NCBI RefSeq assembly: GCF_002113025.1
Contig: NZ_NEJH01000001.1
Coordinates: forward strand, 744,001 to 808,000
Origin: Pseudomonas sp. B28(2017)
GTDB taxonomy: Bacteria; Pseudomonadota; Gammaproteobacteria; Pseudomonadales; Pseudomonadaceae
Direction: 5' to 3'
DNA: 64,000 nt
The number at the start of each line of letters is the position of its first letter. The first letter of the stretch is position 1. The position numbers were made by a program, and so were the translations under genes. The notes beneath the pieces are model-generated. The model saw only the letters and a list, made by a program, of their open reading frames with translations, searched no databases and was not told where the DNA came from. This document shows, piece after piece, positions 30,642-39,270 of the stretch.

Positions 30642-31868
30642 ATGCCAACCCCCACCTACGAACTCCTGGAAGTCCCCGGCGGCAAGCCGATCAAGCTCTG
30701 GACCCACGGCGTGTCTGTCGAACCCGAGGCCAGGGCCCAACTGATCGCCACCGCGAAGATGCCCTTCATCTTCAAGCACCTGGCCGTGATGCCCGACGTG
30801 CACCTTGGCAAGGGCTCGACCATCGGCAGCGTGGTCCCGACCGTCGGCGCCATCATCCCGGCCGCTGTGGGAGTGGACATCGGTTGCGGCATGATCGCCG
30901 CGTGCACCTCACTGACCGCTGCCGACCTGCCGGATAACCTGGGCCGCCTGCGCAGCGCCATCGAGAAAGCCGTACCCCACGGACGCAGCTTCGGCCGAAA
31001 CAAGCGCGACACGGGAGCCTGGGACAACGTACCCGGCTCGGCGGAGCATGCCTGGAGAGCGCTGGCCGGGCGCTTCAAGGCGATCACCGACAAGTACCCG
31101 CGCCTGGAAAAGACCAACAATCGCCAGCATCTGGGCACCCTGGGTACCGGCAACCATTTCATCGAAGTCTGCCTGGATGAAGCCAACCGTGTCTGGTTCA
31201 TGTTACACAGCGGTTCACGCGGGGTCGGCAACGCCATCGGCTGCCTGTTCATCGAACTGGCCCAGGCCGACATGCGCCAGCACATCGCCAACCTGCCCCA
31301 TCGCGACCTGGCCTATTTAGAGGAAGGCAGCCGGCACTTCACCGATTATGTGGAAGCCGTAGGTTGGGCCCAGGATTTCGCCCGGCAGAACCGCGCCTTG
31401 ATGATGCACGCGGTCATCGGCGCGGCGCGCCAGGTCATTGCCAAGCCCTTTGATGCAGAACTGGAGGCAGTGAACTGCCACCACAATTACGTGCAAAAGG
31501 AGTGGCACTTCGGCAGGGAGGTATTGGTCACCCGCAAGGGCGCGGTGTCGGCGCAAATGGGTGAACTGGGGATCATCCCGGGCTCCATGGGCGCCAAGAG
31601 CTTCATCGTCCGCGGGCTGGGCAACGAGGAGTCGTTCTGCTCCTGCAGCCACGGCGCGGGCCGCGTCATGAGCCGGACCCAGGCGAAAAAGCTGTTCACC
31701 GTCGCCGACCAGATCCGTGCCACCGCGCATGTCGAGTGTCGCAAGGACGCTGACGTGATCGACGAAATCCCGATGGCCTACAAGGACATCGACCGCGTCA
31801 TGGAAGCCCAGCGCGAGATGGTGGAAGTCGTGCACACCCTGCGCCAGGTGGTGTGTGTAAAGGGATAG
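30642..31868 (+). CDS. rtcB: RNA-splicing ligase RtcB
   Basis: The 408-residue protein is exactly E. coli RtcB length. It has VMPDVHLGKG, VGVDIGCGM (Mn-binding Cys), GTLGTGNHFIEV and NCHHNY. SCSHGAGR places His337 at the GMP-attachment position. It joins 2',3'-cyclic phosphate or 3'-phosphate RNA ends to 5'-OH ends using GTP and Mn. CGGAGGA lies upstream of the ATG. Neither RtcA nor the sigma-54 regulator RtcR is in the window, and I found no sigma-54 site upstream, so regulation differs from E. coli. Confidence 0.95.
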   Translation: MPTPTYELLEVPGGKPIKLWTHGVSVEPEARAQLIATAKMPFIFKHLAVMPDVHLGKGSTIGSVVPTVGAIIPAAVGVDIGCGMIAACTSLTAADLPDNLGRLRSAIEKAVPHGRSFGRNKRDTGAWDNVPGSAEHAWRALAGRFKAITDKYPRLEKTNNRQHLGTLGTGNHFIEVCLDEANRVWFMLHSGSRGVGNAIGCLFIELAQADMRQHIANLPHRDLAYLEEGSRHFTDYVEAVGWAQDFARQNRALMMHAVIGAARQVIAKPFDAELEAVNCHHNYVQKEWHFGREVLVTRKGAVSAQMGELGIIPGSMGAKSFIVRGLGNEESFCSCSHGAGRVMSRTQAKKLFTVADQIRATAHVECRKDADVIDEIPMAYKDIDRVMEAQREMVEVVHTLRQVVCVKG

Positions 31869-31906
31869 TTGAGCGCTGTCTCAGGCGTCCTTCGCAGCAG
31901 AAATCG

Positions 31907-32008
31907 TTACACATTCCGCACAGGCCCCGGGTACTGCGCGACCATTGTATCAGCCGCCAGCAGCGTTATCCCCTCAACCATCGCCTGCGCCACCAGGGTG
32001 CGGTCAAA
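31907..32008 (-). pseudogene. C-terminal remnant of a PIN-domain (VapC-type) toxin
   Basis: Thirty-three codons plus TAA on the minus strand read FDRTLVAQAMVEGITLLAAD, then TMVAQYPGPVRNV. This is the usual end of VapC-like PIN nucleases (DPFDRxLVAQA...L.TAD). The expected DPF lies just upstream in a shifted frame (GACCCGTTT) and everything before is gone. It ends about 55 bases before MITE copy 1. Confidence 0.6.
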
Positions 32009-32062
32009 CGAAACGGGTCCTGGTGTATTGGCGGCAGCCCGTCGTGACCGGTAGAAAGCGGC

Positions 32063-32242
32063 CGATTCTGTTGAAAAAGTCGACCATGGTTTCCGCAGCA
32101 GAAAAGTACGCGTCCGAGATTGAAATCTTTACTTTCGGCAGAGGCTTCCGGACTCAGATTTCACGTACCAGCGTGCAAAAAAGGCACTTTCACCAGCCAA
32201 TGAGCAGGCAGTTTGGGCGGACCGACTTTTTCAACAGAATCG
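32063..32242 (+). mobile_element. MITE copy 1 (180 bp, 20-bp terminal inverted repeats)
   Basis: Ends are CGATTCTGTTGAAAAAGTCG and its exact reverse complement at 32223-32242. There is no coding capacity for a transposase. Copy 2 at 33640-33818 is in the same orientation and nearly identical throughout. No target duplication is obvious. The rest of 31869-32458, apart from the PIN remnant, shows nothing clear. Confidence 0.85.
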
Positions 32243-32458
32243 CCCCATAGCGGCCCTTCGGACTTGCCCCGAAAGCCCGGCTGCTGAGCGGTCAATGCCG
32301 ATAACGAAAACTATGCATGTCAGTCGGAGTATCGGCTTTAATGTCGGTGCAGATTCACCTGCTCACGGCGCAGGATTTCTATAATTTGCGAGATGTGATG
32401 CACTCTATCGGTGGGTTCCAGGTTCTGAACCCCTATCTAAATCAAGGAAGACAACCCA

Positions 32459-33511
32459 TTGAAAACAGCTCTCGGCGCCCTGCTATTAACCTGTCTGACG
32501 ACCAGCGCTCTCGCTGACGTCAACTCTGTCGGCTTCCAATCCTACACCCTGCCGGACCCACACAATGAGCGTCCGCTGGAGATGGTCGTCTGGTATCCCA
32601 GTACAACGACCGTCACCCCACAGTTGATCGGCGACGATGTGGTGTTTGTCGGTGCTTCTGCGGTTCGCAACGCGCCACCCTCTGCTGGCGAGCACCCATT
32701 GGTGGTGCTCTCCCATGGATTCAGAGGCAATTGGAACAATCAGAACTGGTTGGCGAGTGCATTGGCCCATAAGGGTTACATTGTCGCAGCGGTCAACCAC
32801 CCCGGCACCACGACCCATGATCGAAGCCCGCAAGCGGCGGCGCAGTTATGGCAGCGGCCCATTGACCTGCATCGGGCCATTGAGGCGGTCACCACTCAAC
32901 CTGAAAAATTTGGCGTGGTCACAAAGCGTCAAATTGCTGTAGTGGGCCATTCACTCGGCGGCTGGACTGCAATGGAGATCGCCGGCGCTCGTTTCGACCC
33001 GGCCCTGTTTGCCCGTGACTGCAAACTCCATCCCCAGTTGTCCAGTTGCACCAATTATCAAAAGATCAACCCTGAGAGTACTCCGGCATTAAAGGCTGGT
33101 CTGGCCGGCGATTTGCGCGATCAACGCGTCACCGCTGTGGTTTCTTTGGACCTGGGACTCTCGCGCGGGATGACCGATGAGAGCCTTGCGGCACTGCCGG
33201 TGCCGGTGCTAGTTATCGCTGCCGGCGCACCATCGGTGGAACTGCCTGCTCAGTTGGAGTCCGCCAACCTGGCCACACGCCTGCCCCAAGCGTCCAGCCG
33301 CTATGTCGAGATAAGTGACGCCAGCCATTTCAGCTTCTTGCCGATTTGCAAACCAGGTGCTGTGGCATTGCTCGAAGAGGACATTCCTGGCGATGGCATC
33401 ATTTGCGGGGATGGCGACAATGCTCGCCCGCGCGAGGTAATCCAACAGCAGGTTACGTCACTGATCACCGAGTTTTTGACGCAGTCCGCGAACAACAAAG
33501 TGGAGCTCTAG
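32459..33511 (+). CDS. exported alpha/beta hydrolase (dienelactone/PAF-acetylhydrolase type)
   Basis: This 350-residue protein from a TTG start (AAGGA upstream) has a signal peptide, MKTALGALLLTCLTTSALA-D. The hydrolase core has PLVVLSHGFRGN (oxyanion strand), nucleophile Ser in VVGHSLGGWTAMEIAGA, VSLDLGLSRG, and a catalytic His in ISDASHFSFL. Cys pairs near CKLHPQLSSC and C-GDGIIC suggest periplasmic disulphides. It probably cleaves a short ester or lactone. The gene is bracketed by two MITE copies in direct orientation, which may have moved or dispersed it. Confidence 0.82.
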   Translation: MKTALGALLLTCLTTSALADVNSVGFQSYTLPDPHNERPLEMVVWYPSTTTVTPQLIGDDVVFVGASAVRNAPPSAGEHPLVVLSHGFRGNWNNQNWLASALAHKGYIVAAVNHPGTTTHDRSPQAAAQLWQRPIDLHRAIEAVTTQPEKFGVVTKRQIAVVGHSLGGWTAMEIAGARFDPALFARDCKLHPQLSSCTNYQKINPESTPALKAGLAGDLRDQRVTAVVSLDLGLSRGMTDESLAALPVPVLVIAAGAPSVELPAQLESANLATRLPQASSRYVEISDASHFSFLPICKPGAVALLEEDIPGDGIICGDGDNARPREVIQQQVTSLITEFLTQSANNKVEL

Positions 33512-33639
33512 GATTGCTGGCACTCGGCAACTCAGCAGACCTGAAATTTGCGTAGGAACGCAATTTTTGTGTCGAATCCAGCCACCTATTACACACAGCC
33601 TCGGTCGAAAGCGGACACTTGCGAGCGTCTGCTTTTGGC

Positions 33640-33818
33640 CGATTCTGTTGAAAAAGTCGACCATGGTTTGCGCATCAGAAAAGCACGCGCCCGAGATTGA
33701 AATCTTTACTTTTGGCAGAGGCTTCCGGACTCGGATTTCACGTACCAGCGTGCAAAAAGGCGTTTTCACCAGCCAATGAGCAGGCAGTTTGGGCGGACCG
33801 ACTTTTTCAACAGAATCG
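33640..33818 (+). mobile_element. MITE copy 2 (179 bp, 20-bp terminal inverted repeats)
   Basis: Same ends and same orientation as copy 1, with about ten differences and one fewer A in an A-run. It follows TCTGCTTTTGGC, the start of a dispersed hairpin repeat, so it may have inserted into one. It lies directly beyond the truncated LysR gene, whose reading ends six bases away. Confidence 0.85.
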
Positions 33819-33823
33819 GTCGA

Positions 33824-33964
33824 TCAGCATTGGCCGAAATTGGTCGACAGCTGCCTGTCGCTGCTGCGCAATTCATTGAACGCAGGGTTTGATTCTATTG
33901 CCCGCGACAGGCTGCCGGTTTCGCGGATGGCTTCCAACAGCGCTAGGTCTTCAATCGACAACAT
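33824..33964 (-). pseudogene. N-terminal stub of a LysR-family regulator
   Basis: The 46-codon frame opens MLSIEDLALLEAIRETGSLS, then RA, the first helix of a LysR helix-turn-helix. It then degenerates (IESNPAFNEL) and stops next to MITE copy 2. A LysR gene divergent from a WrbA-like quinone reductase is a common Pseudomonas arrangement, so this was probably that regulator, lost by deletion or insertion. Confidence 0.55.
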
Positions 33965-34089
33965 GTTCTAAATTATCGAACGAGTAGGTCAAAAACCTGG
34001 TGCGTAATTCGAATGGTATCGGCAGATGATCACTCTCAATCCGCAACCAATCATGGGCGGACCTACTGATCGCTACCGAGGATTGCACC

Positions 34090-34688
34090 ATGACTAACAT
34101 TACCCGCGTTGCCGTCGTTTACCACAGTGGCTATGGTCACACCGCCAAACAGGCCGAGGCCGTTGCTAAAGGCGCAGGCAGTGTTGCCGGTACCGAAGCC
34201 TTGCTGATCAGTGTTGAAGATATCGACCAATACTGGGAAACCCTGGAAGGTGTTGACGCGATCATCTTTGGCTCTCCAACCTACATGGGTAGTGCTTCCG
34301 CCCAGTTCAAAGGCTTCATGGACGCGACCTCGCGGACTGTCTTCGCCAAGGGGGGCGTGTGGGGCAACAAGATTGCGGCAGGTTTACCAATGCCGCCTCC
34401 CGTTCCGGTGACAAATTGGCAACCTTGCAGCAACTGTCGATCTTCGCCGCGCAGCACGGCATGCACTGGATCAACTTGGGTCTTCCACCGGGTCACAACA
34501 GCACCAAAACCACGGAAGACATGCTGAACCGCCACAGCTTCTGGCTCGGTGCAGCAGCCCAGTCTGATGCGGACGTCAGTGCTGAATTCGGTCCACCGAA
34601 AGCTGACCTGCTGACCGCCGAACACCTCGGTGCCCGTGTGGCAAAGGTAGCCCGTCAGATGGCTGCGGGTCGCCACGCTGTGGAATGA
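34090..34688 (+). pseudogene. WrbA-like flavodoxin/NAD(P)H:quinone reductase with one frameshift
   Basis: The first frame reads VAVVYHSGYGHTAKQAEAVAKGA (FMN phosphate loop), FGSPTYMGSASAQFKGFMDAT and VWGNKIAAG. The reading then continues one frame over at FTNAASRSGDKLATLQQLSIFAAQHGM and WINLGLPPGHNS to the end. Restoring one T in the GGTTTACC run at about 34381 would give an intact protein of about 198 residues. It is a real frameshift or a sequencing error. Intact relatives reduce quinones by two electrons. The stop is followed by a good terminator. Confidence 0.85.
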
Positions 34689-34708
34689 TCCCCGACGAGG
34701 ATTTAACC

Positions 34709-34763
34709 ACCGATGTGCGATGGCTCATCACCCAGTGAGCGCGATCGTACATCGGTTTTTTGT
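34709..34763 (+). terminator. rho-independent terminator after the WrbA-like gene
   Basis: ACCGATGTGCGAT (34709-34721) pairs with ATCGTACATCGGT (34744-34756), one G-U pair, followed by six T. It lies 20 bases after the stop codon. Confidence 0.75.
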
Positions 34764-34975
34764 TGGTTTTTCTCGGGCAGAAATGCCTCGAATTTCGGCA
34801 CGATAAAGTCTGGTTGAATCCACTACCCATTGCGGACGCTCAATCAATAGGACACGGACTCACTTTTTTATCTTCCCCTCCATGTCGGGCTAGTTGTCGC
34901 CTCATTCCTATGGGTGGCTATAAGCTGGTTCGGGGCACGCTCATTGCCATACGTCATGCTAACTAAAGGAAGGCA

Positions 34976-35755
34976 TCACACTGTGGGAACCGTTCCACCA
35001 TCGATGACGTATTCAGTACCAGTAATGGAGCTTGCCAGTGGCGAGACGAGGAATGCGATGAGATCGGCTACTTCCCCTGGTTTAGCGGGGCGTCCGATCG
35101 GGATGCCTCCCAGTGAGCCCATTACGACTTGGCGGCCACCCTCATAATCGGTGCCGTTCTGCCTCGCAATCTCCTCTACAAAGGCGACTGCTGCCTCCGT
35201 CTCCACCCATCCCGGTGAAACCCTGACCACGCGCACGCCCTTGGGGCTGACTTCTTTGGAAAGGCCCTTGCTGTAGTTCGAGAGCGCGGCCTTGGAGGCG
35301 GCATACGCAAGCGTGGACTCAGGTAGCGGTAGCTGGCGCTGGATAGAGGTGACATGGATGATGACACCCGAGCCTTGCTTGAGCAGCATGGGCAACAGCG
35401 CTCGGTCGAGGCGAACTACCGAGAACAGGTTCAGGTCCAGAGCCCGTTGCCATTCCTGATCGTCGAGCACCGCATAGCCACCGGCTGGAGCCGATGAGCC
35501 GCCAGCGACATGAACGATGATATCGAGCCCGCCGAGACGATCATGGACGGCATCGAAGACGCTGGCACAACCTTCGGTGGTGGTGATGTCCGCCGCGACG
35601 AAGAGGTCCTCGGGCAAGTGCTCGGGACGCGAGCGCGCAGTTGTCAGGACTTTTGCGCCAGCCTCGCGAAGTCGGGAGACGACGGCTTCTCCAATGCCTT
35701 TGGTTCCGCCGGTGACCAGCGCCCGGAGGTCTTCGAGTTCCAGTGCGATGCTCAT
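34976..35755 (-). CDS. short-chain dehydrogenase/reductase
   Basis: This classical SDR of 259 residues has [14 protein letters not shown] (TGxxxGIG NAD(P) loop), HVAGG (NNAG equivalent), catalytic Ser in [10 protein letters not shown], and YAASKAAL (YxxxK intact). SPGWVETEA follows, and [10 protein letters not shown] is at the end. The ATG at 35755 overlaps the stop of the upstream SnoaL-like gene (TGATG), so they are coupled. The frame is open upstream to 36007 but that would overlap the whole neighbour. Substrate unknown. Probably controlled by the divergent HxlR regulator. Confidence 0.88.
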   Translation of the reverse strand: MSIALELEDLRALVTGGTKGIGEAVVSRLREAGAKVLTTARSRPEHLPEDLFVAADITTTEGCASVFDAVHDRLGGLDIIVHVAGGSSAPAGGYAVLDDQEWQRALDLNLFSVVRLDRALLPMLLKQGSGVIIHVTSIQRQLPLPESTLAYAASKAALSNYSKGLSKEVSPKGVRVVRVSPGWVETEAAVAFVEEIARQNGTDYEGGRQVVMGSLGGIPIGRPAKPGEVADLIAFLVSPLASSITGTEYVIDGGTVPTV

Positions 35756-36081
35756 CAGCGAATCTCCAGGGATGCGATCTTGTCGTCGACGAGTACAACG
35801 GTGTAAGTGAGTTCGACAGGGCTGCCAGGGAAGTTCCCCGTAAGCCGGGCGAGCAGGGTCACGGTCTGTCCTTCCTGCGAGCTGCTCAATGGTTCGATGC
35901 TGTATTGATACTTGGTCTGCGAGGCTTGCTTCCAGGACTTGATGGCCTCCAACCCCTTGTACGTATGGCCTTCGTCGCGCACGGTGGCATCTTTGGCGAA
36001 GCAGCACTCCAACACCTCAGTGTCTGTAATCTTTTCGGCCGCAAGGTAGCTGGCGAGCGGTCCAGGCAATTCGATTTTCAT
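35755..36081 (-). CDS. SnoaL/NTF2-like small protein
   Basis: The 108-residue protein has the cone-shaped NTF2-like pattern: [42 protein letters not shown], then a beta-sheet half ending [16 protein letters not shown]. Members are isomerases, hydrolases or steroid-like ligand binders; the reaction here is unknown. It is the first gene of a two-gene unit with the SDR and is divergent from an HxlR regulator, a recurrent three-gene set in proteobacteria. Confidence 0.8.
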   Translation of the reverse strand: MKIELPGPLASYLAAEKITDTEVLECCFAKDATVRDEGHTYKGLEAIKSWKQASQTKYQYSIEPLSSSQEGQTVTLLARLTGNFPGSPVELTYTVVLVDDKIASLEIR

Positions 36082-36180
36082 GGCGATTTCACCTCACTGA
36101 TGTAAGGATTTCTTCATCCACATGCTCGCTTTCGGCCATACCCGATGGCAAGAACCCACGAAAAAGTAAGCTAGGGAAAT

Positions 36181-36522
36181 ATGAGAAAAATCTATACGCC
36201 CTCTACTGCGGCTAGCGAAGTAGAAGCAGTGTTCAAGCAACTCGAAGGACGGTGGAAGCTGGTGATCCTGTTCCACCTCTTCGGTGGCCAGGTGCAACGC
36301 TTTTCCGAGCTGGAAAAGCTGATCCCCGAGATATCCCAGAAAATGCTCGCCCAGCAGTTACGCCAGTTGGAAGCAGATGGCATCGTGCATCGCACCGCCT
36401 ATCCGCAAGTACCACCCAAGGTGGAGTACCGCATGACAGAGTGGGGTCAGGCGCTTTGTCCGGCACTGGATGCACTGTTGAAATGGGCGGAACTTCGGGA
36501 GACGCTCAAGCCAGCAGGTTGA
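36181..36522 (+). CDS. HxlR-family transcriptional regulator
   Basis: The 113-residue winged-helix protein matches HxlR: LEGRWKLVILFHLFGGQVQRFSELEKLIPEISQKMLAQQLRQLEADGIVHRTAYPQVPPKVEY. The VEYRMTEWGQAL strand follows. It lacks the N-terminal Cys that many redox-sensing HxlR proteins use. It is divergent from the SnoaL-SDR pair with 99 bases between starts and is the likely repressor. Confidence 0.9.
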   Translation: MRKIYTPSTAASEVEAVFKQLEGRWKLVILFHLFGGQVQRFSELEKLIPEISQKMLAQQLRQLEADGIVHRTAYPQVPPKVEYRMTEWGQALCPALDALLKWAELRETLKPAG

Positions 36523-36553
36523 ACCTTCCTGGTTTCGCAGCTCCACCTGAGAT

Positions 36554-36600
36554 GCTGCTTCTGGCCGGTTTCTGCCGGTCAACACCGGCAGCTATGGGAT
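36554..36600 (+). repeat. dispersed hairpin repeat, copy E
   Basis: GCTGCTTCTGGCCGGTTTCTGCCGGTCAACACCGGCAGCTATGG, with a CTGCCGGT-CAAC-ACCGGCAG stem. It lies in the 313-base gap between HxlR and the spermidine-synthase-like gene, which shows nothing else. Confidence 0.5.
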
Positions 36601-36835
36601 GAAAGCCACCTCTTGCGACTCGACTGCGTCGGCCAAAACCAATTGCTTGCAGCACGGAACCTCTCATCTTTGGCATGACGCACACGTCCACATTTTCAAA
36701 TGTTCAGTTTCGAAGCAGGAAAGGCGTCACCCTCGCTGATCGACACGGCGAGACGTGTGAACTGCGGCAAGCGGCGTTCCAACAGGCCATTCGTCTCACC
36801 AGGGTCTGTTGACGTTTTGCTCCGAACCGCCGCGA

Positions 36836-39268
36836 TCAGGGAAACATGACCGCCGCCGCGAGATACAGCAGCAGCGCCAGCAGCAACACCACGGTGAAAC
36901 CCAGGTGGATCGCCAGCAGGGTCGCCAGCACGGCAGCCACCACCGATACGCTGGCGTTGACGCCCCAGGCGATCGGCACCAGTGCTTCGGCGCGCGCGGA
37001 GACGCGGCCGAGTCCGAGCGGAAACGGCATGCCCATGGCGAATGCCAGCGGCGCTACCAGCGCGGCGCAGATGCCGAACCTGGCGAGGGTCTGCACCGGC
37101 GCCAGCAACTGGAACAACGGGGGCAGGACGATCAGGTAGAGCAGGACGATCGCGCAGATTGCCAGGACCGGACGCGCCAGCGGATGACGGGGCCCCACAC
37201 CCGTTCCAACGCCCCCCCGCCGCCGGCCGGAGTAATGGCTGCCGAGGCCAGCGAAGATCAGGAACGCGCTGAGCGTTGCCGCAACCGAATACAACGGGTG
37301 GCTGAGGAACAGGGTGAACTTCTGGATGAAGGCGATTTCCACGAACATGAAGGCGAAGCCGATGGCTGCAAAGTAGGACACGACCCGAAGTTCGAACCTG
37401 GCCAAAGCCGCATTTCGAGAGCGCCGCTGGCGCCGCCGCGCCACCGATAGCGGCGCCAGGATCAGTAGCACGGCGGCCACGCCGGACTGCAGCAGCGTGG
37501 CGATCAGCACCGGATAGCCCCACTCCAGCATTGACAGGCCGCCCTGCGCCTTCAGCGCCAGCAGTTCCGGCAGCGAGCGCCACTTGAAGAAGTGGAAGAA
37601 ATACGGCCGATCATCCGTGGTCGGACGCACGTCGAACTTGTAGCGCGCCAGGAACTCCGCGCGCTCGCCGGACAGCAGGGCCTGCGCCGCGTCGAAGAAC
37701 CAGGGTCGGTCGAGCAGGTTGTAGCGGTTCGCCTCGGTCACGGTCATCCCGGGGTAGTAGGCCAGGTCGAAGGAGCGCGCCCGGCAGAACTCCCGCAGCA
37801 CGGCGATGCCGGCGTCGTCGAAATCCCTGTTGCTGACCAGCAGCGTCGCGGTCTTCCAGCCGCGGATCATGACGATGCGGCGCGCCGCGCTAGCCTGCCC
37901 GTCGCGCTCGATGGCCACGGCCGCAGTGGCCAGCAGCCTGGGAATATCGCGCGGCGGCAGGGTGACCCAGCGGGTGATGGTCAGCAGGCCGCCGGGTGCG
38001 AGATGGCGCAGGTACTCGGTGAAGGCCTCCACCGTGTACAGGTAGTTCTCGGACAACGCATGCAGGCCGCCCGAGGCGGTGCCGAAGGAGTCCAGCAGGG
38101 CGATCTGGATCAGGTCGTAAGGTTCGCTGCGCGAAGCCACCAGGCTGCGCGCCTCGCCGATCAGCACACGGACGTTGGGCCCGCTGTACGGCTTGCCGGA
38201 GAAGTCGGCGAAGCGGCGCTGGACCAGATCGATCACCTGCGGGTTCAGTTCGATGGCATCCACCGCGCTGGCGTCGTGGTAGATCGCCTGCAGCACATCG
38301 GCGCCGGCGCCGCTGCCCAGCACCAGCACGCGGGGTTGCCGCAGCAGGTGATAGGGCAAAGCCGAGGTCAGGTAGTCCAGGTAGGCGAGCGGCTCGCGGC
38401 GCCCGTCATAGCGGTTCAGCACGGAAAGGCCGTCGCCGTCGGTGAAGATGGCCAGTTGCATGGGCGGTTCCTGAGTCGCGTTGAGGCTCAGGCCCGGCGC
38501 GTGGCGGATGGGAATGGTCGGGCTGTCGACGACTGTGAGCAGGCCCAGCGGACTCCAGGTCTGTGCGATTGCGCGCGCATCCTTGATTCGCAGGGTCTGG
38601 CTCAGTTCCTTGTACTCGGAGGGCGACAGGGCGATCCAGCGCCCGGGCACGCCGGCTGGCACCGCGACCGCCGCCGCCAGCAGCAACGGCACGAGCCAGT
38701 GCCTGCGCCCGGTGCAAGCCATGCCGGCCAGCGCCCCGGCGGCGATGCCGGTGCCACCCAGCAGCCGCAGCGCATCAACGGGCGTCAGGGCGAACAGCGC
38801 GGCGACGATCGCCAGGCTGCCCACGCCGGCGCCGAGAATGTCGAATGCGTAGACCCGGTGAATCTGTTCCTGAAAGCAGGTGAAGGTCAGGCAGATGCAC
38901 ACCGCCGCGCAGAAGAACGGCACGAACAGCAGCAGGTAGATCAGCAGCAGGCGCGCCGGCTGCCGCGCGTCCCAGAGGATCTCGAGGGGATTGAACGGAA
39001 CCTGCTGGGCCAGGCTGAAGCAGGCGATGGCGCTCAGCCCGAACAGTACAGCGCCGCCGATGAACACGCCGTGGAAGCGCGGCGCCAGCACAGGCCGTGC
39101 CAGCGCCACGGCGGTGCCGGCAGCGCCGTAGCCGAGCAGCGCGACGCTGATCATCATGTAGGCAAAATGGTGCCACTGGATGATCGAAAGCAGGCGCAGC
39201 AGCAGCACCTCATAGCCGAGCACGGAGGCAGACAGCAGCGCCAGGGCGAGCAACGGCGGCGAATGCAT
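36836..39268 (-). CDS. membrane spermidine-synthase-like methyltransferase-fold protein
   Basis: This 810-residue protein has about seven N-terminal helices (1-200) and a soluble Rossmann domain (about 240-560) with VLVLGSGAGADVLQAI, AVDAIELNPQVIDLV and YDLIQIALLDSF as in spermidine synthases. Another block of about seven helices (580-810) begins near FMFVEIAFIQKFTLFLSHP. The aminopropyl-transfer DTDPD-type motif is not evident, so polyamine synthesis is doubtful. The ATG at 39268 follows the isoaspartate methyltransferase stop. Both genes are strongly GC-rich relative to neighbours, suggesting joint transfer. Confidence 0.8.
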   Translation of the reverse strand: MHSPPLLALALLSASVLGYEVLLLRLLSIIQWHHFAYMMISVALLGYGAAGTAVALARPVLAPRFHGVFIGGAVLFGLSAIACFSLAQQVPFNPLEILWDARQPARLLLIYLLLFVPFFCAAVCICLTFTCFQEQIHRVYAFDILGAGVGSLAIVAALFALTPVDALRLLGGTGIAAGALAGMACTGRRHWLVPLLLAAAVAVPAGVPGRWIALSPSEYKELSQTLRIKDARAIAQTWSPLGLLTVVDSPTIPIRHAPGLSLNATQEPPMQLAIFTDGDGLSVLNRYDGRREPLAYLDYLTSALPYHLLRQPRVLVLGSGAGADVLQAIYHDASAVDAIELNPQVIDLVQRRFADFSGKPYSGPNVRVLIGEARSLVASRSEPYDLIQIALLDSFGTASGGLHALSENYLYTVEAFTEYLRHLAPGGLLTITRWVTLPPRDIPRLLATAAVAIERDGQASAARRIVMIRGWKTATLLVSNRDFDDAGIAVLREFCRARSFDLAYYPGMTVTEANRYNLLDRPWFFDAAQALLSGERAEFLARYKFDVRPTTDDRPYFFHFFKWRSLPELLALKAQGGLSMLEWGYPVLIATLLQSGVAAVLLILAPLSVARRRQRRSRNAALARFELRVVSYFAAIGFAFMFVEIAFIQKFTLFLSHPLYSVAATLSAFLIFAGLGSHYSGRRRGGVGTGVGPRHPLARPVLAICAIVLLYLIVLPPLFQLLAPVQTLARFGICAALVAPLAFAMGMPFPLGLGRVSARAEALVPIAWGVNASVSVVAAVLATLLAIHLGFTVVLLLALLLYLAAAVMFP

Positions 39269-39270
39269 GT

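Noticed and set aside
36836..39268. Calling the large membrane protein a true spermidine synthase
   Set aside because: The aminopropyltransferase Asp motifs are not evident and the protein has membrane helices on both sides of the Rossmann domain.
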